64,000 bases of DNA. It comes from Prorocentrum cordatum (lineage: Eukaryota > Sar > Dinophyceae > Prorocentrales > Prorocentraceae). The translations under genes and the position numbers were made by a program. Under the pieces are notes generated by a model. The model had not been told where the DNA came from and did not search any database. It was given only the letters and a program-made list of their open reading frames with translations. This document shows positions 21,705 to 31,410 of the stretch, one piece after another. The DNA is taken from positions 35,426-99,425 of the forward strand of contig CAUYUJ010000661.1 of NCBI GenBank assembly GCA_963575745.1, written 5' to 3'. The number at the start of each line of letters is the position of its first letter. Within the stretch, counting starts at the first letter, position 1.

Positions 21705-21985
21705 GGAGGAGGACGTGGAGGAGAAGAATGAGCGAGGAGAAGGAGATGGAGGAAGCCGAGGAAGAGAAGGAGAAGGAGAAAAAGGAGCAGGCGGAGGAGA
21801 AGGAGGGGGAGGAAGAAGAGGAGGATGACGAGCAGGAAGGGAAAGGGTGGAGAGGGAAAAAAAGGGACGGTGATGATGAAGTGGAGGAAGATGAAAAGAA
21901 GAAGGAAGACTAGGAGCAAGAGGAGAAAGAGGAAGAGGAGCAGATGAAGATGGAAGAGGAGGAAGAGAAGTAAGACAAGGAAGAG
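21705..21985. repeat. purine-rich (GGA/GAA) tract
   Basis: About 280 bases of GAGGAG/GAAGAAGG on the plus strand. Peptides across it are Glu/Lys- or Gly-rich artefacts. It directly precedes the first satellite monomer. Confidence 0.9.
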
Positions 21986-21989
21986 GACG

Positions 21990-22152
21990 AGAGAAGTACA
22001 GATAGTTTTGTTGGTTCCAGCTCTGGTGGCAGCCACATTTCCACATGTAGATACTTGCAACGAGCGATCCTGAAGACCTTCGACCAATTGCTGTGCCGAA
22101 CAGCTCTAGTCTCATATGCAGCTCGAGCTACATGAAGAAAGGCATCACCATC

Positions 22153-22221
<69 letters not shown>

Positions 22222-23210
22222 CGAATAGCGTTTTGGGTTCCAACTCTGGAAGCAGATACGATGTTCTTTCGATGGCTGTGCCAGCCAGCTCTGTAGCTCA
22301 TATGCAGCTCGAGTTATCTCAAGAAAGCCATCATCTCTCGAAAGAAAAAGGAGAGTACAACTAGTTTGTCTGAACCCAGCTCTCGTAGCAGAGCGAGTTC
22401 GGGCATCTAGATACTCGAGACTAGCGCTTCTGATGATGTCATTCCGATTGTTGTGTCAAACAGCTCTGTAGCTCATCGGCAGCTCGAGTTGCATCAAGAA
22501 AGTCATCATCTTCTCGAAAAGATTAGCAGAGTACGAATAGTGTTTCGGACCCAGCTCTGGTAGCAGACCGAGTTCGGGCATCTAGATACTTCAGACGAGC
22601 GATTCTGAGGATGTCATGTCGATTGCTGTGCCAAGGAGCTCTGTAGCTCATCTGCAGCTCGAGTTACATGAAAGAAACTCATCATCATCTCAAAAAAATA
22701 GCAGGGTGCGAATAGCTTTTCCAATCCAGCTCTGCAAGCAGCCCGAGTTCAGGCACCTAGATACTTGGGACTAGCGCTTCTAATGATTCTCGTTCGATTG
22801 CTGTGCCGAAGAGCTCTCTAGCTCATCTGCAGCTCGATGTAAGACAAGAAAACCATCATGATCTCCAAAGAAACTAGCAGAGTACGAATAGCTTGTCGGG
22901 CCCAGCTCTGGTAGCACACCGAGTTCGGATATCTAGATGCTTGAGACTAACGCGCCTGCTGATTCTAGATGGATTTGGTGCGCCTGCCAGCTCTGTAGCT
23001 CCTCTACAGCTCGAGTTAGGTTCCGAAAACCGACAGCACCTGACAAGATGACACTAAACAACCGATCCCGCCCACATGCTTTGTGACAGTGATATGTACC
23101 CGATCGACCTGAGATTGAGTTGGCGAGACGGAGTAAGATCGAATATGGGGGAAATACTAAAGCTCAAACGAATGTTCAAATTCCGAGAACTCAAATTTAC
23201 ACCGAGCAAA
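21990..23210 (+). repeat. satellite array, about six monomers plus terminal block
   Basis: Monomers of about 176 bp start at TACRAATAG (about 21994, 22219, 22353, 22531, 22707, 22886). They contain CCAGCTCTGGTAGCAGACCG, CAGCTCTGTAGCTCATCTGC and AGCTCGAGTTA, and end in an A-rich stretch. The array closes with a block at 23055-23205 (CCGATCCCGCC, then GAGATTGAGTTGGCGAGACG, GAATAAGATCGAATAT-like), which is the same terminal block as in beta elements. This subfamily is more diverged from those after 28.7 kb. Confidence 0.85.
22156..22218. repeat. A63 homopolymer inside a satellite monomer
   Basis: 63 uninterrupted A, at the place where neighbouring monomers have only short A runs (CTCAAAAAAATAGCAG, CTCGAAAGAAAAAGG). 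It therefore looks like expansion of an internal A run, not a poly(A) tail. Confidence 0.95.
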
Positions 23211-24053
23211 ACTGGGAGCCTGCGGTAAACCGTCAACCAGGTTACCGCCAGGACCCTCGTAGAGCTCTAAACACACCACATCAGTGCCCAGACGACGAGG
23301 AGAGAGCGTTCTCGAATCTGAGCTTGAAAACTCACAAAATGCATTTTCTGGTTTCATACGACATCGGCTGCTCCAACTGTTTTGATCGAAATACTGCACC
23401 CAGAGCCCTGAGAATTGCACCATGAAGCGCGTCGTGATCGACTGCATGCAGGGGATGAAAATCTGGATTCTCAAAGCCAATTCTCAAAACTCTCGCAATC
23501 TCCAAAAGACCGACCCCAGGTTGACACATTGTCTAAAGTTCCCACATTGTCCGCCCGGACCGGGTGGGTCAATGGGAGCTGGCGGTAAACCGTCAGCCAA
23601 GTTACCGCCGGGACCCTCGTGGAGCTCGTAAAACGCGAAGTAGTGCTCAGAAGGAAGCCCACTTCGATAGCAGCTTAACTGGAAACTGAATGTTCTCAGT
23701 GTAACACGCAGTTGGTTCCGCCAAGTTTTTCGATAGTAATATTATAGCTGCAGACCTAAGACTTCTACGAGGCGGCGCCACATACCCCACTAAATCTGCA
23801 GAAATAAAAAATGTTGTAGCATCCCGTCTGCTGGAGTTCAGTTCATGAGATCGCTATCATCTCGAAAAATGCATCCCGGCGGCCGACGGTTCCTCCACGC
23901 CTTTTAAAAGTAATGTTACAGCTACGGACCTGAGGATTTCACAGGACTACACGCGAGAGGAGTACTCGTTCTCAAAACGAATTTCCAAATCTCCCAGAAT
24001 CTTTGAAAAACCGACCCCAGGTCGTCACATTATCCGCCCAGGTCGGGTGGGCC
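23211..24053 (+). repeat. two alpha-like elements, right ends incomplete
   Basis: HP at 23211-23268 and 23573-23630, each followed by S (CCTCGTAGAGCTC, CCTCGTGGAGCTC) and an alpha-type body with TTTCGATAGTAATATT, CTCAAAAC and CCGACCCCAGG. Each body is cut by the next HP at its GTCGGGTGGGCCAACT site. Confidence 0.8.
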
Positions 24054-25473
24054 AACTGGGAGCCGGCGGTAAATCATCAACCAGGTTGTTTGCGGTTTGC
24101 GGTCTCGCTAATCAGGCCCTCATGGGGCAGCGAGCGGGCTCACAAGAAGCCAAGAAAAACTGCAATACTCGTTGAGCTGTACAAGAGTACAAAACAAGGA
24201 CGCGGGCAAGGACCTTCTTTGAGGCATCTAGAATGACACGTGCCGAGCCAGCGTGGCTTAGGCATGTCGGAATCGAACACCTGCGGCCCCACTAACAGGA
24301 GCCCCGTCACGCAGTCACGCAACGTCAAGCACTCCAAACGAGGCCGACAAGTGAGCAGTAGTACCGAACGTGCCGAGCCAGGGTGGCTGAGGCATCCGAA
24401 TACAAAAAGAAGTCTCAGGATACACAATGAACTCTGCACTCCACTCGAGGCAGAGAAAAGTAAGACCTCACGCACTGCATTTATCAATGACCAGTTATCA
24501 ATAACTCAATGTTGAGCGTCTCCTTGTCATCGTCGAAATCTTGCATGAATTCATTAGAGTAACGATCAGAAAGGTCAGAAGCGTCTCCGTCGAATACCCC
24601 CGGATCGCGATGAATGTCTCACCTGAGTAATCACAAACTTGCATGAATAGAGAAGAGTACAACTCAGTATGAAGCCACTCCGTCGATTCCAACGGGGGCC
24701 CACGACACCAGCTCTACGTCTCATTGCATTTTGACTTGAATGTTCTCTGGTCATCCTCGAACTTGCATGATTTGAAGGATACACAATGCATTCTGCACTC
24801 CACTCGAGGCAAAGAAAAGTAAGACCTCATGCAATGAATTATCAATTATCAGTTATCAATGACTCAATGTTGAATGTCTTCTTGTCATCATCGAACTTGC
24901 ATGAATTGCGGGATACACACTGAATTATGCACTCCATTCGAGGCGAAGAAAAGTAAGACCTCATGCAACGAATTATCAATTAGCAGTTATCAATGACTCA
25001 ATGTTGAATGTCTCCTTGTCATCGTCGAAAACTTGCGTGAATTCATAAGAGTAACGATCAGAAAGATGAAAGAAAAGCGCCTCCGTCGAATAACCAACGG
25101 ATCCCCGAACACCTGCCGAAACTCACTCCACTCCATCCTGCCGAGCTCCCTCCGCCGTCGAGACGATCGTGGGCAACATCTGCTGAAACTTCCTGAACTC
25201 TGCAAATAGATCCCCTGAGTTCGATGAGCTCCCTCCTCCACCGTTCTCCGCCTCCTCTCTCACCCTCTTCCTCTCGTTATCCTTCTCCACCTCCGACATC
25301 TTAATATCAGCTGCCGTCGCCATTTCAAACGACTGGCAATCACCAGTCTGCGTTCACACCAACAGCGTGTCCTCAATGAATATCTCACACAACGACACCT
25401 CGGACACGTGAGTTGACGATACTCTCTCCAATAGTCTCTCTCGAGCTCTTAATACCAGTTTTTGATCTCTCAC
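24054..25473 (-). mobile_element. retroposon inserted in HP loop, right junction lost
   Basis: The HP left arm (to AACCAGGTT at about 24079-24087) is followed by GTTTGCGGTTTGCGGTCTCG, the 3' end of a minus-oriented element. Its 3' region holds three related repeats of 120-185 bp (24418-24596, 24778-24907, 24908-25094) sharing AAAAGTAAGACCTCATGCA and ATCAATGACTCAATGTTGA. Its 5' part has an ORF start (25123-25323). The CGAGCCAGSGTGGCTKAGGCAT motif occurs twice (about 24245, 24370) and once at 21475. No matching HP right arm follows, so the 5' junction was lost or rearranged. Confidence 0.65.
25123..25323 (-). pseudogene. retroposon ORF start, 66 aa, truncated by frameshift
   Basis: True ATG at 25323. 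The protein begins MATAADIKMSEVEKDNERKR with a charged helix, a GGGGSSSNSG linker and a second helix (LFAEFRKFQQMLPTIV). The helix-linker-helix start would fit an ORF1-type RNA-binding or multimerising protein, which is inference. The frame closes after DGVE, while the next frame continues with similar composition (WSEFRQVFGDPL), consistent with a frameshift. Confidence 0.4.
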
Positions 25474-27141
25474 AACTGGGAGCCAGCGGTAAACCGTCAA
25501 CCCTGGTTCTACGGTTCTGCGCGGGCCGATTCGAGCTCCCACAGGAGCAGGCCAGGACACAAAGGACGACATCAAACAGCGGAGCTGTACAGAGGCAGCG
25601 AAGCTGGAAGATAAAACAGCGAAGCTGTCAGGTGATTCAACAGTGCACTATCTACCCAGAAGTGTGCACAGATCAGAAACACCCGCCAATAAGCTGTATA
25701 GCAGCCAGTTCAGCCTGAGTGACTGTGAGATGGGAGGGGAGCATAAAGGCTCGTCTGGCAATACCAGGCTGCCACCTGCAGGATGGTAGCCCAGGAAGAG
25801 AAGAGGAAAGGGGCAAGTTAGAGGAGATAAAAATATCAATCACGCAGCCACATGATGTGCCTAGTGCACATGTGCCGCCATCAAAAGAGAACGCCACCGC
25901 ATGTACACAAAGATGACCCAAACGTATAAGTCGTAATATGTTGTGATGCCACCGAACAGCCGTCTCGCGGTCTCATGGGCCGCCTCCTCTCTACCCTCCG
26001 ATATACCCACTTCCAGATATCACGGCCTGCTGCTGGGCTGAATATTTGATACTGCGTACATAATGAATACAACTGTTTCTGCATACTGGAGATGGTGCGT
26101 GCATACACTTTATGGAGACACTTGTATCGGCCCGTCAACCGCCCGCAATTCCATACATAACCAGCCTGCATTGACCCTCCATCGTGTTTCATCGGCGAGC
26201 AATGCCGCCAATATTTTAGCTTGATGGTCGAGTTCTTTCTCCTGGTGTGCAGCAGTACTATCTTCCTCCTCCCTCCGGTGTGCACCCGAAGAAGCATCTC
26301 TGATCAGGCAGAAGTCTAAAATCTTTGTCAATTCAAGTTGCCTAAGCGTATCGACTAGACATGACCTCCACCCCTGATCATTCCAACACATATATTGGTC
26401 CCCATGGGGTCCCTGTGTGATCTCCAACAAAGTGAACCAAGGATAAAGACCCTGAACAAGACGATGTTGGCACCGACGGGTCAAGGCACGGCCCCGAGAT
26501 CCAAACGAACAAATCATAGCATCTCTATGTTCAGTATATTCCCCTGACGCGTGGAGCATGCATAACGCGCTCTGCATTGAGGGAGTGGGCCACGTACTAG
26601 TAAATTCATGACGTGCACGCTTACGGGCTTGCCGAGGAGCGGGCGGGCGTTCCAAAGATGGCGCACTGTCACGACGCTGGCGCACAACACGTTTCATACC
26701 ACTGATCTGTTGACGACGACTTCGTGCTGGTATAGGAGTACAGGGATATATGGATCCACCGTTTCCTGGCACAGAATGCCCTGGATCAGATCATCGAGAG
26801 AAGGCCGTCCTAGATCACCATGCGCCGTACAACCAACGTGCTTAGCGAGCAATCACTTACGACGACGGCACATTGCTGAAAGGCACTCACCCTCCACATA
26901 CATCAGAATCAAACTGTTCACATCGCAAGTGGTGCCCTCGATACCATACAAGAACGCGCTCCGCACACGGCTGTCGCACATGTAGAACTTCCGTGTCATC
27001 TGCATCAAAGACCAAAGGGCTCTCATAGAAAGATCGACCCATTCAGAAATTCCTGCGGGCAGCTGCTAAACGATGCTTGATGTCCTCATGCTCCGACAAT
27101 TCCGTGTCCAACGCATTGACGCGGGTGACCTGTGGGATGAC
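25474..27141 (-). mobile_element. decayed RNase H retroposon inserted in HP loop
   Basis: The HP left arm (AGCCAGCGGTAAACCGTC, AACCCTGGTT ending at about 25508) continues into CTACGGTTCTGCGCGGGCCG, the 3' end of a minus-strand element homologous to the one at 46017-47485. No right HP arm with the matching duplication is seen before the next HP at 27142, so the 5' end is truncated or rearranged. Confidence 0.7.
25673..27003 (-). pseudogene. RNase H-bearing retroposon protein, broken frames
   Basis: Read 5' to 3' on the minus strand: a segment starting MTRKFYMCDSRVRSAFLYGI (from 27003); linker sequence in shifting frames with stops; RLTGRYKCLHKVYARTISSM and AAGRDIWKWVY (26130-25985), which align with SWLTGRWRCHNRAYRER and VGRDIFVHEF of the intact 46-kb copy; a frameshift to EEAAHETARRL, which holds the place of EANTRADELTHL but lacks the catalytic Asp; then, in another frame, AFSFDGGTCALGTSCGC and VTQAELAAIQLIGGCF to the stop at 25673, the first RNase H strand and the Glu helix. 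Frameshifts, stops and the lost Asp make it inactive. Confidence 0.7.
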
Positions 27142-27925
27142 TCGCGCCGGCGGTGAACCGTCAACCTGGTCACCGCCAGGAACCTCGTAGAGCTCCTTGC
27201 ACCCGTAAGAAAGCTCAGGATCGAAGCGGAGAGCTTCTGGAAGCTTTTCTAGAAACACGTCAAATTGGAGTGAAGATGAAGTCGGTTCCGGGAAGTCAAC
27301 TAGTACTGAAACTGGCTCTACAGAGCTGAGCTGCTCAGGAAACAAAGTTTATATGATGCTCGGCCTAAAAATCTGCTTTGAAAATAAATTGTCAAATATC
27401 TTTGAAATATTCGCAAAACCACCCAAACGTTGTCACTTTGTTCTTTCTAGTCGGGTCGACCAACTAGCGCCGGCGGTGAACCGTCAACCTGGTCATTGCC
27501 GGAAATCTCGTAGAGCTGCTTTGACGCGTGAGAGTGCTCAGAGTCGAAAGTGAGAGCTTCTGAAGGCATTTCTCGAAAAAATGAACATTATTTTTTTTCA
27601 TGTCGATACAAAGTTGGTTCCTCCAAGTCTTTCGATAGTAAAAGTGCGTCTAAAGAGCTCATATTAAGACAGAACCTCATATTCGTTCACAGGTGCGAAA
27701 AATCTGCTTTCTCAAAATTAATGGTCAAATATCTTTCAAATATTCGCAAAACCACCCAAAAGTTTTCACTTTGTCCTTTCTGGCCGGGTCGACCAACTAG
27801 CTTCATCCCGCGCCGGAATTCCTCTAGCTCATCGATGCCGAAGAGCTCCACGAGGTACTAGCTCCACCCCGCGCCAGAATTCCTCTAGCTCATCGATAAC
27901 GAAAAGCTCTACGACGTTCTAGGTA
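27142..27925 (+). repeat. alpha element interrupted by a second alpha element
   Basis: Host alpha: HP at 27142, S at about 27182-27194, body to GTCGGGTCGACCA and ACT (27463-27465). An inserted alpha (27466-27856, 391 bp) starts AGCGCCGGCGGTGAACC and ends GAGCTCCACGAGGT. Then ACT (27857-27859) is followed by the host's remaining right end, AGCTCCACCCCGCGCC...AAGCTCTACGACG. The host is split exactly at its CCAACT/AGCTCC site with an ACT duplication. Confidence 0.85.
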
Positions 27926-28701
27926 CGCACGCAGGCACGCGTGGAAGCGTTCCTGGCAGCGCTTTGAATGCGCTGCAGAGGAGCTCCCCAGCGCTCTCGA
28001 GGAACGATTTCCCCTTCCCGACGGTCTCCTCGCTCTCCGGGTTTTGGACGCTACCAATGGACGAGCTCGGACTGTCGATGAAACAGATAAACGCGCCTCG
28101 TGATTCTGAATCGGTTTCTGTTAATATCTGCTCTGTAGCTAGTGACGAACAAGAGAACCGCCAACGCGTTTCAGGATGACTCGAAACGACCGACTGGTTC
28201 CAGTAAGTGTTTTGATGGTAATATTTCAGTTATGCACTGGAGATTTTAATTCTCTGCAGTGCATCATGGCGCGTCCGATGGTGAAATTTCCAGAACAATC
28301 TCCGAAATTCGGATCAGAAGACTACGAGGAATTGAGTTCTTTAAATCCCGAAATAACATTTCTTGAGTTTTTAAACGTATATCAACAAATTGATTTTGTC
28401 TGTTCTCTTGGAACTGATCTGCTCTCTCCAGAGCTCTACGAGGGACCTGACGGTAACCTGGTCGACGGTTTACCGCCATGCCTCCAGAAGCTCTCTTCTT
28501 TGACTCGAGCACTCTCACGCGTCGAAGGAGCTCTACGAGATTCCCGGCGACGACCAGGTTGACGGTTCACCGCCAGTGCCAGTTGGCCGATCCGACCTTA
28601 AGAGATAATGTGTTGACTTGGGGTCGGTTTTCGATCCCTGTGCAAAATTTGAAACTTGGCAGCGTCCAACCCGAAGAGCAAAGAGAATCTCGGGGACGGC
28701 A
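27926..28701. repeat. mosaic of gamma, satellite and inverted alpha pieces
   Basis: 27926-28070 is a gamma fragment (CGCAGGCACGCGTGGAAGCG, CTCTCCGGGTTTTGGACGCT). 28070-28190 is a partial satellite monomer. 28190-28430 is alpha-like body with GTTTTGATGGTAATATT. Two minus-oriented HPs lie at 28430-28485 and 28527-28585. 28590-28700 holds alpha tail and gamma pieces (AAAGAGAATCTCGGGGACGG). The 128-codon frame at 28176-28562 is made of these repeats. Confidence 0.7.
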
Positions 28702-29625
28702 AACTGGGCGCCGGCGGTAAACCGTCAACCTTGGTTACCGCTGGGAGACTCGTAGAGCTTCCTAGCTCGACTTAAGTTGAGAAAACCGACAGCAGCTACC
28801 AACATTCCGACTCATAGTGAATATTTTTTGACCTCTGAATGCGACAGGCGGGCGCGTCTGATGTCTGCGAATCGACTCCTGTCATTACCAGCCCTGCAGA
28901 CCCCCTACAGCCCGAGTTAAGTGCAGAAAACCGACAGCACCTCTCAGGATGACTCGAACAATACAGTAGTTTCGCAGACCTAAGTCGGGGAGCAGACCGA
29001 GTTCCGAGCTCTGGATTCGACAGCCCGCCGCGCATGATGTCTTCAAATCGATTCCTGTGACCACCAGCACTGTAGCTCCCCTCAGCGCGAGTTAAGTGAA
29101 GAAAACCGAGAGCACTTCTCAAGATCACTCCAATACGAATAGTTTCGCGATTCTAGATCGGGCAGCAGACCGAGTTCAGAGCTCTGGATTCGACAGACAA
29201 ACGCAACTGATGATTCTGAATCAGTTTCTGTAAACATCAGCTCTGTAGCTGTCCCACAGCTCGAGTTGAGTACAGAAAACCGAGAGTTCCTGTTAAGATG
29301 ACTCGAATAATACGAATAGGTTTGCGGACCTAGCTCGCTAACAGATCGAGTTCAGACCTCTGGATTCAACAGGCGAACGCGCCTAATTATTCTACATCGA
29401 TTAGCTGTGCTTACCAGCTCTGTATCTGTCCTGAAGCTCGAGTTATGTTCAGAAAACCGTCAGCGCGTATCAAGATGACTCAAAACGGCCGATCCCGCCA
29501 CAGTGCTTTTTCGATAGTAATATTCACCCGATCGAGCTGAGATCAAGATGGCGAGCGGGAATAAGATCGAATATCACGAGAAAAAATACTAGAGCTCTAA
29601 CGAATGGTTAAATTTCGAGAACCAT
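28702..29625 (+). repeat. beta element, right end replaced
   Basis: HP (GGTAA/TTACC class) and S (ACTCGTAGAGCTTCC), then about four monomers of about 175 bp and the terminal block at 29478-29610 (GATCCCGCCACAGTGC, GAGATCAAGATGGCGAGCG, AGATCGAATATCACG). The element is cut at GAACCATACT by the next HP. Confidence 0.85.
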
Positions 29626-31410
29626 ACTGGGCGCCGGCGGTAAACCGTCAACCTTTGTTTTTTGCGGACTTTGCGGTCGACTGTGCAGGCTTTCCAGCCT
29701 AGTCGGAGCAAGGAGCGGACGTATCCAAACAGGCAAGGCGTGAGTGAGCACAAACTCTTATTCACATCAAACCAGTCCGAAATACGCATGTTCAACCCGC
29801 CGTATGACAAGAGGCGTATGCTCAACGTCACATGTGAAGTAATCAACGAATTAGACGGGGAAACAACCCGTGGAAGAACGTCACCTGAAGAATATGAGGG
29901 GCTCCTGCCCTTTACACACCTGAAGCGCTTAGTGGGGCCCACAGCGGGCCGTAGAGCCATCATGGCTCCAGCGAGAGGTCAAACAGAGAGATAAAGTGAG
30001 GAAAACAAGAACAGGTGAGATACAAGCATTACAGCCTTCGCTGTTCTAAACCGAAAGTTGCATACAAGTGCGCACGAATAGCTTCATCCCAACTTGTCGA
30101 AACTCCTCGGGCGTCCGAAGAATATTATTCGGTAATCGCTGCACTTGGAAACCTCAAGAAACTTGGCCATCTCGGCGCGGTTCATGTGTCCTGTCAAGAA
30201 CCTGTGCACCTCGAAGAATCCTAGGAGATCCTCCAGCGTCGCTTGCACATTCTGGAGCATCTCATACAGTTTCCGAGCATAATCTTTTTGGGCCTTCTTT
30301 GTAGGGAACCCACGTTCTGTCACCAGCTTATCAAACAAATCCATTCCGTTCTTTAAATACTCGATCGCATTCAACTCGTTGATGCTGGCAACAGCGTCAA
30401 TCCACGCTTTGACATCGGCAATGGTGGCCTGAGAGCACGTCGATGTCCCCTTGACCTTGTCACGATCTCTCCCTCGAGTCCTCTGGCGCGACTCCTTCGA
30501 TACCTCATTGAGCGTGACGGGGCGATTCAGACACCCCTGGGACGCTCCTGACAAGGCGCGGCTATCAGAATCAGACTGCACGTTCGGAGAAGACTCCGCA
30601 CTCGAGGGCGCCTCCAGCTCCTCCTCCGCCGCCACAGTCACTTTCCCAAGAAGAACTCCTGAAGCTCCTCCCTTCATCCCAACGACACTATCTGTCTGAC
30701 AGCCGACTTCACAATGAAAGTCCGCAACATCAACCGTCTGCACTCCAACCTCAACCAGCGATTCAGAAGCCTGCACTCCAATATCTACATCAACCAGCGA
30801 TTCAGAAGCCTGCATACGGCAAGAACGATTCTCCGAAACAGTCTTAATGTCAGCCTCCTCCTCCTCCTCCTCCAAACTGCGTTTGACAACAGGTGGATCG
30901 CGCAACAAGAGATAATCTAGAACCAAATCGGCAGTCGCCCGCTCCAGCCCTGGTGGTGGGAGACACGTAGGTGGCACCAAACCATCCAGAGGCAAACGAA
31001 TAGGTAAATGCACACAGTATCCGTTTTGAACAGCCAGCGCCCGACGCATAATGCGAGCACTTGCACTCCGTACGTGTGGCATAACGAAAGATTGCAGAGA
31101 CTGCCTCGGAAGCACCCAGCAAAACAAATCAATTGAAGTCAACTCAAGGCGATCAAACGTGTCAAATGAATGGCAGCGCAATATCACTCTAGGCGACAAA
31201 CGTGTGAAACAAATCAGTTGGAGACCACTCAAGGCGATCAAACGTGTCAAATGAATGGCAGTGCAATATCACTCTAGGCGACAAACGTGTGACTCCCTGA
31301 CGCGCACTCGATCCCACTGGAGGTTACCCAGGCAGAGGGGATCAAATGTCAAGCGCCTTGAGCCGAGAGACTTGAGCCGGGGGAACCTTTGTTACCGCCG
31401 GGGGACTCGT
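29626..31410 (-). mobile_element. retroposon 29660-31383 in HP loop, 10-bp TSD
   Basis: The HP copy is split. Its left part ends with AACCTTTGTT at 29650-29659, and AACCTTTGTT recurs at 31384-31393, followed by the HP right arm ACCGCCGGGGG and S. The 1724-bp insert is minus-oriented: its 3' end, seen as TTTTGCGGACTTTGCGG on the plus strand, abuts the left duplication, and its 5' end abuts the right one. The T run next to the duplication fits target-primed reverse transcription with a short A-rich tail. At the 5' edge the minus strand reads GGCTCAAG twice (31371-31378 and 31357-31364). An 85-bp tandem duplication (31122-31206, 31207-31290) lies upstream of the ORF. Confidence 0.85.
30084..31082 (-). 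CDS. retroposon protein, 332 aa, unknown function
   Basis: Minus-strand frame. The first ATG is at 31082 (MPHVRSASARIMRRALAVQN); the frame stays open 56 codons upstream through the 85-bp duplication but without an ATG. In order: a basic N-terminus; LPPPGLE, a motif frequent in dinoflagellate proteins; an acidic run (SLEEEEEEADIKT); two or three copies of a QASESLVDV/VGVQTVDV unit; a Ser/Glu-rich stretch; a basic patch (RQRTRGRDRDKVKG); and a helical C-terminal domain of about 120 residues (DVKAWIDAVASINELNAIEY through HRFLTGHMNRAEMAKFLEV). No enzyme motif. It may be the first ORF of a retroposon or a retroposed cellular mRNA; the possible spliced-leader relic favours the latter. Intact frame, so possibly a young insertion. 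Confidence 0.55.
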   Translation of the reverse strand: MPHVRSASARIMRRALAVQNGYCVHLPIRLPLDGLVPPTCLPPPGLERATADLVLDYLLLRDPPVVKRSLEEEEEEADIKTVSENRSCRMQASESLVDVDIGVQASESLVEVGVQTVDVADFHCEVGCQTDSVVGMKGGASGVLLGKVTVAAEEELEAPSSAESSPNVQSDSDSRALSGASQGCLNRPVTLNEVSKESRQRTRGRDRDKVKGTSTCSQATIADVKAWIDAVASINELNAIEYLKNGMDLFDKLVTERGFPTKKAQKDYARKLYEMLQNVQATLEDLLGFFEVHRFLTGHMNRAEMAKFLEVSKCSDYRIIFFGRPRSFDKLG

